A stretch of DNA of 7,810 bases from NCBI GenBank assembly GCA_022771185.1, contig JALFCJ010000068.1, positions 1 through 7,810 on the forward strand, in the 5' to 3' direction. Under the pieces are notes generated by a model. The model was given only the letters and a program-made list of their open reading frames with translations, was not told where the DNA came from and searched no databases. Origin of the DNA: Spirochaetales bacterium. GTDB taxonomy: Bacteria > Spirochaetota > Spirochaetia > Sphaerochaetales > Sphaerochaetaceae. A program made the position numbers and the translations under genes. Shown here piece by piece: positions 1-6,545 of this stretch (positions are counted from its first letter, which is position 1; the number at the start of each line of letters is the position of its first letter).

Positions 1-1
1 A

Positions 2-514
2 AAAGAGAAGAACATATCAGAAGTACTGTCATACATATCGGAAATAGACCGTAACGATATCACTTTCTTGATTGTAGGGGACGGACCATATAGGAAAGAG
101 TTGGAAGAAGAAGCAGAAAAACTCTCCCTCAAGGCCCCCAAAGTAGTATTTGCAGGCATGGTGAATCCAACATCAGTTGCTTCTTGGTACACTCTAGGTT
201 CTCTCTTCGTCAACGCATCCACTAGTGAGACACAAGGTCTGACATATGTAGAAGCACTTGCTTCAGGTGTTCCTCTCCTATGCAGAAAAGACCCTGCCTT
301 GGATGATGTAGTAAAGAAAGGCTACAATGGTTGGCAATGGGAAGGAGATAAAGATTTCTTGTCTAAGCTCAACTCTTATCTCTCACTAAGCGAAGAAGAA
401 AAACAACAGCTGAGCAAGAATGCTAAAGAAAGTAGCCACCTTTTCTCCTCAGCTCTTTTTGCAGAGAAAGCTGAAAAGCTCTATTTAGAACTAATTGAAA
501 ACAAAAAGAAATAA
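2..514 (+). CDS. GT4-family glycosyltransferase, C-terminal part (5' truncated by window edge)
   Basis: The reading frame is open from base 2 to the TAA at 512-514, so this is the last 170 residues of a longer protein whose start lies outside the window. The fragment opens with Lys-Glu-Lys-Asn, the usual '(R/K)xxKEKN' lead-in to the nucleotide-sugar-binding half of GT-B enzymes. It continues with LIVGDGP at residues 23-29 and the GT4 donor-site motif E-x7-E (ETQGLTYVE, residues 76-84, bases 227-253), followed by ALASGVPLL. GT4 enzymes move a sugar from a nucleotide-sugar donor to an acceptor at the cytoplasmic side of the membrane. The SETQGLTY wording is shared with processive and monoglucosyl diacylglycerol synthases, so a glycolipid acceptor is possible, but this is inference. 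The TTG at 68 is not a real start, because conserved sequence continues upstream of it. The gene is convergent with the sugar operon and has no evident functional link to it. Confidence 0.88.
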   Translation, partial: KEKNISEVLSYISEIDRNDITFLIVGDGPYRKELEEEAEKLSLKAPKVVFAGMVNPTSVASWYTLGSLFVNASTSETQGLTYVEALASGVPLLCRKDPALDDVVKKGYNGWQWEGDKDFLSKLNSYLSLSEEEKQQLSKNAKESSHLFSSALFAEKAEKLYLELIENKKK

Positions 515-533
515 GACCCCTTATTCTAGTTTT

Positions 534-564
534 GCTCAAGAATTATGTTCTTGGGCATTTTTTT
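534..564 (+). terminator. Rho-independent terminator of the glycosyltransferase gene
   Basis: A nine-base-pair stem (534-542 with 548-556, one G-U pair) closes a five-base loop and is followed by seven T at 558-564. It starts 20 bases after the glycosyltransferase stop codon, in the right orientation for that transcript. Confidence 0.85.
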
Positions 565-591
565 AAAATGGCCAGATGATAAGTCTGGCCA
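565..591 (-). terminator. Probable terminator of the sugar ABC operon
   Basis: TGGCCAGA (569-576) and TCTGGCCA (584-591) form a perfect eight-base-pair, GC-rich stem with a seven-base loop. Read on the minus strand it is followed by only four U (complement of 565-568) and then A residues, so the U-tract is short. It lies 22 bases past the permease stop codon and directly abuts the opposing terminator of the glycosyltransferase. Confidence 0.7.
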
Positions 592-613
592 TAGGAGTAG
601 ATATATTTCGCTC

Positions 614-1696
614 TTATTCTTCGGATTGAGCAAGTCTTCTTCTCTTTGCAGTCTGTATGCTTTCTTTAATGACAGGTCCTGCTGTCTGAATAAGGATGAC
701 GATAATAAGGACCAAGCCCTGGAATGTATCCTGGATATCGACACTAAGAGAAGGAATGGAAACGATGATAAAGTTGATGGTTGTATAAGAAAGGGCTCCA
801 AAGAGGACACCAAGGAGTTTTCCTCTTCCACCAGACATGCTGATTCCTCCCAATACAACGGCAGCGATTGCGTACATTTCATAGCTCTGACCGGAAGAAG
901 CTGGTGTGATATTTCCAATCTTACAAGCCTGAAGGAAAGAAGCGACACCCACAAGAAGACCTGTGATGACAAATACAGATACCTTTACAAATGTCGTGTT
1001 GATACCTGAGAGGTGTGCACTCTTCTCGTTTGAACCCACAGCATAAACACTCTTACCATACTTTGTCTTCTTGCTGATGACAACAAATAGAATAACCATC
1101 AATAAGAATACGAATGTAATGTAAGGAATTGAGAAGCCTCCAATCTGAAGCTTACCTGTTCCGAACTGCATTCTTAAAAAGTTATACTTGTTGTTGGTTC
1201 TGAGCATAGCAAACTGGCTGGAGTTGGATCCAGTGATAGAAGAGTCCATTGTTCTTACAACAGAGAGGGTAAGAGATCTATAAATCAACATTGTACCCAA
1301 AGTTACGATAAATGGAGGCATCTTTGCCAACCCTACTAAGAGTCCGTTAATTAAGCCGCAGAGACCGCCTACGATGAGGGCTGTAAGAATCATGACAGCA
1401 ATGGAGTTCGTCATGTTAAACGCCACAATCGTTGCACTTGTAGTCAAAACAAGAGAAGAACCGATTGAGAGGTCGATCTGTCCTGTTATGATTACCAATG
1501 CCATACCAAGAGCCATTGTTCCTACGATACAAGTATTCTGAGATCCAAGAATAGCAGCGATATGACTCCATTTGAAAGCGTTGCCGTTGGCGCTGATTGC
1601 GATAGCATAAACTATCATTACAATGAACATGACAATTATAAATGAGTACTGGGACCAGGCTTTTCCGATGCCCTTTTTCAATTTCTTTGCATCCAT
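614..1696 (-). CDS. Sugar ABC transporter permease, ribose/galactose (CUT2) type
   Basis: A 360-residue integral membrane protein of the BPD_transp_2 family (RbsC/MglC-like), the channel subunit, probably a homodimer, of a sugar importer. After a basic N-terminus come hydrophobic segments near residues 17-36, 45-70, 80-92, 98-124, 128-147, 190-207, 236-256, 274-286, 293-312 and 325-340. Family hallmarks are GQIDLSIGS (72-80), the cytoplasmic coupling-loop region KYGKSVYAVGSNEKSAHLSG (212-231) and AAVVLGGISMSGGRG (278-292). E. coli RbsC has 321 residues. The extra length here is partly an enlarged polar loop at about 148-188, probably periplasmic, and a basic C-terminal tail. The ATG lies three bases after the ATPase stop, and its ribosome-binding site (AGAGG, 1704-1708) sits inside the end of the ATPase gene, suggesting translational coupling. 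It is the last gene of the operon, and its substrate cannot be read from the sequence. Confidence 0.95.
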   Translation of the reverse strand: MDAKKLKKGIGKAWSQYSFIIVMFIVMIVYAIAISANGNAFKWSHIAAILGSQNTCIVGTMALGMALVIITGQIDLSIGSSLVLTTSATIVAFNMTNSIAVMILTALIVGGLCGLINGLLVGLAKMPPFIVTLGTMLIYRSLTLSVVRTMDSSITGSNSSQFAMLRTNNKYNFLRMQFGTGKLQIGGFSIPYITFVFLLMVILFVVISKKTKYGKSVYAVGSNEKSAHLSGINTTFVKVSVFVITGLLVGVASFLQACKIGNITPASSGQSYEMYAIAAVVLGGISMSGGRGKLLGVLFGALSYTTINFIIVSIPSLSVDIQDTFQGLVLIIVILIQTAGPVIKESIQTAKRRRLAQSEE

Positions 1697-1699
1697 ATC

Positions 1700-3187
1700 T
1701 TAACCTCTCTTTGCTCCGGTGGAGTATGCCATGACCACCTGCTCTGTAACATCTTTATGATCGAGAATTGCAGCTATTTCGCCTTCATAGAATACGACAC
1801 ATCTATCTGCAACTTTCTGGACTTCAGGTATTTCCAAGGTGTTTATGATTACCGTCTGCCCCTGTTTTGCGAACTCAAGAATCAATCTGTAGATTTCACT
1901 CTTGGCTCCTACGTCTACACCCTGTGTAGGGTTATCGAACAAAAGCACTTCAGCACCCGTGTTGAGCCAACGAGCAAGGAATACTTTCTGTTGGTTACCG
2001 CCACTAAGGGAAGCTATACCCAAGGAGCTGTTCTCTGCCTTGATTTTCAGCTTCTCTTTTTGCTTCTGATACTTCTCTTCTTCCTTTTTGTCTTTAATTA
2101 ACTGATGTTTCTTTGATAGGACATGCTCGGAAGTATAGAAGTTTTCAAGAATAGAAAGATCAGGAATTACAGAGTTCTCTTTTCTGTTTGCAGGGAGCAT
2201 AGAGACTTTGTTTTTCATAAAGGTTCCTATTTTTCCTGTTATCTTATTTCCGTTTACTTCTATATATCCACCTTCATTAGGAAGAACACCGAACATTGTC
2301 TGCATCAGTTCGCTGGCGCCTGAGCCCGCAAGACCAGTAAAAGCCAGAATCTCTCCTTTTCTTACAGAGAGATTTATCTTTTTAAAGCCGTGACCTGAGT
2401 AGTTATGAAGCTTAAGAATTTCACCTCCCAGCTCTCGAGGCTCATAGTAGTCTGCATCTACGTAGTTCACACCTACCATATCTGAAGTAAGCTTCTGTGC
2501 ATCCACGTCTTTAATTTTGCCGCTTGAAATAAACTGTCCGTTTCTAAAAACAGTGTATCTATCTGCAATAGCAAATATTTCAGGCATCTTATGAGAAATA
2601 AATACGAAACTCTTCCCTGTCTTCTTAAGTCTGTTAAGAATACCGAAAAGATGATCTATTTCATCGTTGGACAGAGCTGTAGTAGGCTCATCCAAAATCA
2701 ATAGCTTTGCATCTGAATACAATGCCTTACAAATCTCCAAAAGCTGTTTCTCACTGGTCTTGAGATTACTTACCATCTCAGATGGATTCATCTCTACTCC
2801 TAAGCTTTCAAAGAGTTCTTTTGTCTTTTTTATCTGCTCCTTTTCGTCAATCAGACCAAATTTTGTCTTAAGCTCTTTTCTGAGAAAGATATTGTCTGCA
2901 ACGGAAAGGTCGTTGATCACGTTCAATTCCTGATGGACAAATGCTATACCTGCGTTTTCCATCTCTTTAATGGTTGGAGTTATATACTCCTTGCCCATAA
3001 ATACTATTTTGCCACTATCTGCGGGGATTACTCCTGTAAGAATGTTCATCAATGTAGATTTTCCCGCACCATTTTCTCCAAGAAGGGCGTGTACTTCCCC
3101 TTCCTCCATCTCGAAATGGACGTCACTAAGGGCTTTTGCGCCTCCGAAAGACTTGGAAATATGCTTCATCTCGAGAATTTTTGCCAT
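1700..3187 (-). CDS. Sugar ABC transporter ATPase with two nucleotide-binding domains, RbsA/MglA type
   Basis: A 495-residue cytoplasmic ATPase that powers the importer. NBD1 has Walker A GENGAGKST (37-45), Q-loop Gln86, a degenerate signature LKTSEKQ (142-148), Walker B LLILDEPT (162-169, catalytic Glu167) and switch His199. NBD2 has a degenerate Walker A without lysine (GLAGSGASE, 285-293), a canonical signature LSGGNQQ (394-400) and Walker B VLLFDNPTQGVDVGAK (414-429), where Asn419 occupies the position of the catalytic Glu. A degenerate NBD2 Walker A is normal in CUT2 ATPases; the Asn is less usual. One composite ATP site therefore looks catalytic and the other non-catalytic. I place the start at the ATG at 3187 because GGGAG stands six bases upstream and family homology begins with MAKILEM. 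The longer frame from GTG 3232 would run through an RNA hairpin and adds 15 residues without family resemblance. The gene lies between the binding-protein and permease genes. Confidence 0.95.
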   Translation of the reverse strand: MAKILEMKHISKSFGGAKALSDVHFEMEEGEVHALLGENGAGKSTLMNILTGVIPADSGKIVFMGKEYITPTIKEMENAGIAFVHQELNVINDLSVADNIFLRKELKTKFGLIDEKEQIKKTKELFESLGVEMNPSEMVSNLKTSEKQLLEICKALYSDAKLLILDEPTTALSNDEIDHLFGILNRLKKTGKSFVFISHKMPEIFAIADRYTVFRNGQFISSGKIKDVDAQKLTSDMVGVNYVDADYYEPRELGGEILKLHNYSGHGFKKINLSVRKGEILAFTGLAGSGASELMQTMFGVLPNEGGYIEVNGNKITGKIGTFMKNKVSMLPANRKENSVIPDLSILENFYTSEHVLSKKHQLIKDKKEEEKYQKQKEKLKIKAENSSLGIASLSGGNQQKVFLARWLNTGAEVLLFDNPTQGVDVGAKSEIYRLILEFAKQGQTVIINTLEIPEVQKVADRCVVFYEGEIAAILDHKDVTEQVVMAYSTGAKRG

Positions 3188-3193
3188 TATTTG

Positions 3194-3198
3194 CTCCC
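3194..3198 (-). promoter_or_regulatory. Ribosome-binding site deciding the ATPase start
   Basis: On the minus strand GGGAG precedes ATG 3187-3185 with a six-base spacer. It argues for this start over the in-frame GTG at 3232, which lacks a comparable site. Confidence 0.75.
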
Positions 3199-3209
3199 AT
3201 TTCAAAATA

Positions 3210-3237
3210 GACGGATGTACCTTTCGATACACCCGTC
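3210..3237 (-). promoter_or_regulatory. RNA stem-loop between the binding-protein and ATPase genes
   Basis: In the minus-strand transcript GACGGGUGUA pairs with UACAUCCGUC over ten consecutive base pairs (one G-U), with an eight-base loop. On the plus strand the same position would be an A-C mismatch, so the structure is better on the transcribed strand. It lies in the 70-base gap between the binding-protein stop (3258) and the ATPase start (3187), 11 bases before the ATPase ribosome-binding site. Such intercistronic hairpins commonly protect the binding-protein mRNA from 3' exonucleases or cause partial termination, giving more binding protein than membrane components. Only a short U-run (UAUUUUG) follows, so stabilisation or attenuation is likelier than full termination. 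The role is inferred. Confidence 0.65.
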
Positions 3238-3257
3238 GTTAATCATTTGGTTATGAC

Positions 3258-4355
3258 TTAATGTCCGAGGAATCCTTCGTACTGGTTGACGTTCTGGCGG
3301 TTTACGATCCAGACAGGTTCTGTATCGACGTCGCCATTCTTGTATGTCCAGTTGCCACTGAGGTAGTCGACCATCTTGTCGATGACGCTCTTCATCATTG
3401 ATGGGCTGAAGTATACACTCATCATGTTGTCGAAGTACTGATCAGCGATCTTAGCCTGCTCAGACTTTCCACTCATGACATCATAGAGTTCCTGCATACC
3501 ACCGATAGCAGAGATATAAACGTTGAGGGACTCAAGCTTTGCCTTTGTAGCAGCAGAGAGTGAAGAACCTTCAATAAGGTTAAGCATACCGAATGTCATC
3601 TCATCGTCCATTGAGTAGATGTAGAGGTTTGTGTCAGCCTTTGCTACGATTTCGTCAAGCTTCTGCTCCAGGTAGTCATAAGCACCGTCTGCAGACCAGT
3701 TGCATACAACTGAGTATGTGTTGAAGACTGGATCAAGCTGAGCATCTGTCCAAACTTCTGTTGTGTGGTAGCTTTCGCCTGTAGCCTTATCTGAATAGTC
3801 GATGTTACCCTTGAGGAAGTCTCTGAAGCCTTCTTCTCTGTACTTACATACTGTACCATTGTCACCATAGAGTGTAACGACAGTGTCGCCTGGCTTCATA
3901 CCATTCTGCTGGAGCCAATATGCGATACCAGCACCACACTGCCAGTTGTTTCCAGAGTAGTTAAGGATTGCATAATCCATTGTGGATTCGATGAATCTGT
4001 CGAAAGAAATGAAAGGAATCTTCTCGGCATAGAGAGCTTCCTGTCCAGCAGCAGCTGAATCTTCGAGAGCCATCATGACAACACCAGAAGCATCTCCGTT
4101 AGCGATGATAGTGTTGCACTGGTCAACCTGCTCTTCACCTGATGAAGCAGCCATGTAGACAGCCTTGATCTCTCCCTTAGCTGTGATCTCCTCACACTTT
4201 GCCTGAGCATAAGAACCAGCCTGAGCTGTCCAACCGTGGTCTGGTGTAGGTCCGAGTACGTAGATTGTCTTTTTTGCATTTGTCTCAGCAGCGCCCTGAG
4301 CGAACACAGAGAACATTGTTACGAGAACGAGCATGAAAACAACGATCTTTTTCAT
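3258..4355 (-). CDS. Periplasmic sugar-binding protein of the ABC importer
   Basis: A 365-residue exported solute-binding protein of the Peripla_BP_4 type (RbsB/MglB-like), which captures the sugar and delivers it to the permease. The signal peptide is Met-Lys-Lys followed by a hydrophobic core (4-16) and a likely signal peptidase I site after Val-Phe-Ala (17-19). No lipobox cysteine is present, so it is probably soluble rather than a lipoprotein. The first strand reads TIYVLGPTPDHGW (30-42). PFISFDRF (114-121) matches the hinge/ligand region around the conserved Asp-Arg of the family, and YSMDDEMTFG (247-256) matches the usual 'xNDxMAxG' ligand-binding stretch. Trp42, Trp138, Trp202 and Trp220 are candidates for sugar stacking. 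The mature protein carries five cysteines (54, 80, 140, 170, 218), more than I would expect for this family. The start is fixed by GGAG (4363-4366) seven bases before the ATG. The ligand is unknown: a pentose, hexose or cyclitol are all possible. Confidence 0.93.
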   Translation of the reverse strand: MKKIVVFMLVLVTMFSVFAQGAAETNAKKTIYVLGPTPDHGWTAQAGSYAQAKCEEITAKGEIKAVYMAASSGEEQVDQCNTIIANGDASGVVMMALEDSAAAGQEALYAEKIPFISFDRFIESTMDYAILNYSGNNWQCGAGIAYWLQQNGMKPGDTVVTLYGDNGTVCKYREEGFRDFLKGNIDYSDKATGESYHTTEVWTDAQLDPVFNTYSVVCNWSADGAYDYLEQKLDEIVAKADTNLYIYSMDDEMTFGMLNLIEGSSLSAATKAKLESLNVYISAIGGMQELYDVMSGKSEQAKIADQYFDNMMSVYFSPSMMKSVIDKMVDYLSGNWTYKNGDVDTEPVWIVNRQNVNQYEGFLGH

Positions 4356-4376
4356 ATACTATCTCCTTTTATTTTA

Positions 4377-4392
4377 TTGCCCCCTTGGGCAA
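4377..4392 (-). promoter_or_regulatory. Small stem-loop in the leader of the binding-protein gene
   Basis: TTGCCC and GGGCAA form a six-base-pair stem with a four-base loop in the 46-base gap between the oxidoreductase stop and the binding-protein start. No U-tract follows on the minus strand, so it is not a terminator. It could protect a processed 5' end of the binding-protein message. This is a weak structural call. Confidence 0.35.
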
Positions 4393-4401
4393 AATTTGCA
4401 C

Positions 4402-5436
4402 TTAAAGTTTTTCAGCTGTGCCGCTTTTGTCAGATCTCTGACAAGCAAAAACAGCTCTCATAGACTTGATGATGTCTGATGCATCAAGAATGCTAGGTCT
4501 ATCCTCGACTATTGAAGAGACAAACTCATCGATGACACCGCTTGAAGCCTGCTGAGCATCGCTATTGGTCTGCATTCTATCGAGAGCAAGCTTTTCTTCC
4601 CTTCCATCGCCATGAACAATGATGAGGGAGTATTCTGGATCTGAATAAAGCTTTAGCACTCCTTTCTGAAGGAAAATATTAGTAGTGTTAAATTCAGTTC
4701 CATAACAAGTCCAGCTTGTAGTCACTGTACCGAAGGCTCCATTCTTGAACTTCAGAATCTCTACAGAGTTATCATCGACTTCGATTGGAGTTCCATCTTC
4801 AAAAGTCTTATCAAGAACACACATTCTGGAGTAGACATCGTCTATTTCATCTCCCACCAGGTATCTGATAAGGTCGATCTTGTGGATTCCTAAGTCAGCC
4901 ATAGAACCGAAGGCAGCAGCAGACTTCTTGAAGAACCAGGTATTCTTACTCTTTTCTACACTCCAAGACTCTGGTCCACCATGACAGAACATGGAATTGA
5001 AAGTAAGGACCTTTCCCATCTCTCCGCTTGCAATAATCTCCTTGGCTCTTCTATGAGCTGGAGTAAGGCGCTGGTTATGTCCGATCATCAGACGTTTTCC
5101 AGCCTTCTCTGCTTCGTTTATCATCTCTTCACAATCTTCCAGAGATATTGCCATAGGCTTTTCGCAGAGAACATGTTTGCCACTTCTGAGAGCCTTGATA
5201 GTTGTTTCAGCATGATAAGCGTTTGCAACACATACAGAGACAGCTTCTACGCTTTTGTCTTCCAAAAGCTCGTCCAATGTCTTATATACTTTTCCGCCAT
5301 ACTCAGAAACAAGAGCCTCCGCTCTCTCTGGAACGAAATCAAAGAAACCTGCTATTTCACAGTTTTTATTTAGGCTATATTCATGTGCATGACGCTGGCG
5401 GGCGATACTTCCACACCCAATTACTGCAACTCTCAT
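4402..5436 (-). CDS. Gfo/Idh/MocA-family NAD(P)-dependent oxidoreductase
   Basis: A 344-residue cytoplasmic enzyme of usual family length. The N-terminal Rossmann domain (about 1-120) starts with the dinucleotide motif GCGSIA (7-12). An acidic residue, Asp33, stands at the end of the second strand, favouring NAD over NADP. CEKPM (91-95) is the family's EKP motif, whose Lys93 is a catalytic residue in characterised dehydrogenases. The C-terminal domain has SMADLGIHKIDLIRYL (178-193), placing Asp181 and His185 where the active-site Asp and His of inositol and glucose-fructose oxidoreductases lie. The family oxidises or reduces hydroxyl/keto groups of sugars, sugar acids and cyclitols, usually unphosphorylated. 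Only nine bases, forming the ribosome-binding site GGAGGAAAG, separate its ATG from the stop of the isomerase gene, so the two are probably translationally coupled and act in one pathway. Inositol, glucoside 3-oxidation and keto-sugar reduction are all compatible; I cannot choose between them. Confidence 0.92.
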   Translation of the reverse strand: MRVAVIGCGSIARQRHAHEYSLNKNCEIAGFFDFVPERAEALVSEYGGKVYKTLDELLEDKSVEAVSVCVANAYHAETTIKALRSGKHVLCEKPMAISLEDCEEMINEAEKAGKRLMIGHNQRLTPAHRRAKEIIASGEMGKVLTFNSMFCHGGPESWSVEKSKNTWFFKKSAAAFGSMADLGIHKIDLIRYLVGDEIDDVYSRMCVLDKTFEDGTPIEVDDNSVEILKFKNGAFGTVTTSWTCYGTEFNTTNIFLQKGVLKLYSDPEYSLIIVHGDGREEKLALDRMQTNSDAQQASSGVIDEFVSSIVEDRPSILDASDIIKSMRAVFACQRSDKSGTAEKL

Positions 5437-5445
5437 CTTTCCTCC

Positions 5446-6366
5446 TCAGATGACATAGTTTTCCATATATCTCTTTGAAATTCTCAATGAATCCAAAATC
5501 TTCTCTTTTGAGCCTTCAAAAGCTTTGTCTTCAATCTCGATCACAGCATATCCGTCGTATCCGATATCAGTGAGGGCACAGACAAACTCATCCCATTTGA
5601 CATCGCCGAATGGTGGAAGCTTCGGAGACATGTAGTCCAATGGATAAGCCATTGTTCCCACCTCAGCAAGCTTCTCCGGATAAAGCTTTATATCCTTGAA
5701 ATGTATATGGAACATCTTGTCTTTGAAGTCATAGACAGCCTTCTTATAATCCAACATCTGCCAGATGAAGTGGGATGGATCAAAGTTGATACCCAGGTTA
5801 TCGCTATTGAGGACATCGAATACTTTTCTCCAATTTGAAGGAGAAGTAAATATATTCTGTCCACCTGGCCACTGATCCTTACCAAAGAGCATAGGACAGT
5901 TCTCGATACCGATCTTTACACCGAGCTCTTCAGCCTTTTTTATAATAGGAGGCCAGATCTCTGCAACAAGCGCAAGGTTGTCTTCCAAATTCTTATTCTG
6001 ATCACGACCGATAAATGTTGTGACCATATTCACATTGAGCTTTTTACTTGCTTCAATAAGTGCCATAAGATGGTCTACTGCAACTTTTCTCTTATTCTCA
6101 TCTGGATCAAGAGGGTTTGGATAGTATCCAAGAGAAGAAATCTCTACGCCGCTTTTCTCTGCATAGTCAAGAATATGTTTACAGTATTCATCGTCACTAA
6201 TGACTCTCTCTGCATCGATATGGCTTACTCCAGCATATCTTCTTTCGGCCTTTCCTTGTGGCCAAGAGGCGACTTCTACACATTTAAACCCCATATCACG
6301 GGCAGTGTCCATCATTTCTTCATATGTCCAACCATCAAGTATTGCACTTAAAAAGCCTAATTTCAT
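5446..6366 (-). CDS. Sugar isomerase/epimerase, xylose-isomerase-like TIM barrel
   Basis: A 306-residue protein of the AP-endonuclease-2/xylose-isomerase-like TIM-barrel superfamily (which includes IolE, IolI, hydroxypyruvate isomerase and ketose 3-epimerases). It opens with the first barrel strand KLGFLSAILDGW (2-13). Putative divalent-metal ligands sit at expected places: Glu155 in GIENCPM, Asp196 in NFDPSHFIWQ, His222 in HIHFKD and Glu277 in VIEIED. His199, in the DPSH motif, is also typical. These enzymes shift carbonyl groups or invert hydroxyls on free sugars, keto-inositols or sugar acids, usually with Mn2+, Mg2+ or Co2+. It is the first gene of the operon, pairing with the oxidoreductase immediately downstream. 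I use the ATG at 6366, which has GGAG seven bases upstream; the longer frame from TTG 6393 has no ribosome-binding site and adds nine unlikely residues. The exact reaction is not determinable here. Confidence 0.9.
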   Translation of the reverse strand: MKLGFLSAILDGWTYEEMMDTARDMGFKCVEVASWPQGKAERRYAGVSHIDAERVISDDEYCKHILDYAEKSGVEISSLGYYPNPLDPDENKRKVAVDHLMALIEASKKLNVNMVTTFIGRDQNKNLEDNLALVAEIWPPIIKKAEELGVKIGIENCPMLFGKDQWPGGQNIFTSPSNWRKVFDVLNSDNLGINFDPSHFIWQMLDYKKAVYDFKDKMFHIHFKDIKLYPEKLAEVGTMAYPLDYMSPKLPPFGDVKWDEFVCALTDIGYDGYAVIEIEDKAFEGSKEKILDSLRISKRYMENYVI

Positions 6367-6373
6367 GATAAAT

Positions 6374-6377
6374 CTCC
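6374..6377 (-). promoter_or_regulatory. Ribosome-binding site deciding the isomerase start
   Basis: Minus-strand GGAG stands seven bases upstream of ATG 6366-6364. Nothing similar precedes the in-frame TTG at 6393. Confidence 0.75.
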
Positions 6378-6429
6378 ATTTTTTATGAAACAACTATGAA
6401 ATAAGTTATTAGATTTACTAGGTATTGTT

Positions 6430-6458
6430 ATTTTAAATGCTATATTAAGAACTGGCAA
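6430..6458 (-). promoter_or_regulatory. Predicted sigma-70-type promoter of the sugar operon
   Basis: On the minus strand, -35 TTGCCA (6458-6453, five of six consensus bases) and -10 TAAAAT (6435-6430, five of six) are separated by exactly 17 bases. Transcription would start near 6423 and give a leader of roughly 55 bases before the isomerase ATG. The AT-rich surroundings offer other -10-like hexamers, but this is the only pair seen with a good -35. The leader contains an AATAA-G-TTATT palindrome (6400-6410) sharing GAAATAA (6398-6404) with the main operator candidate, a possible weak regulator contact. Confidence 0.6.
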
Positions 6459-6545
6459 GTAATAAATATAATCTTTTTATTTTCTTAATATACAAATAGT
6501 TACTCAAAAGAAATTTTTAATAAATGAACATTTTATATAATAATT

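Noticed and set aside
545..1009. 154-codon open frame on the plus strand opposite the permease
   Set aside because: It begins inside the terminator region, is antisense to conserved permease sequence, and its translation has no recognisable domain; it is a shadow frame.
3188..3232. Longer ATPase start at GTG 3232, adding 15 residues
   Set aside because: The extension overlaps the intercistronic hairpin, lacks a good ribosome-binding site and does not resemble the family N-terminus, whereas ATG 3187 has GGGAG six bases upstream.
4981..5373. 130-codon plus-strand open frame opposite the oxidoreductase
   Set aside because: It is antisense to well-conserved Gfo/Idh coding sequence, with no ribosome-binding site and no domain-like features.
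6367..6393. Longer isomerase start at TTG 6393
   Set aside because: No ribosome-binding site precedes it. The extension runs over the GGAG of the ATG at 6366, which leads straight into the first barrel strand.
6451..6460. Imperfect palindrome ACTGGCAAGT as an operator
   Set aside because: Only the outer three bases on each side are symmetric, and it overlaps the -35 hexamer, which explains it better.
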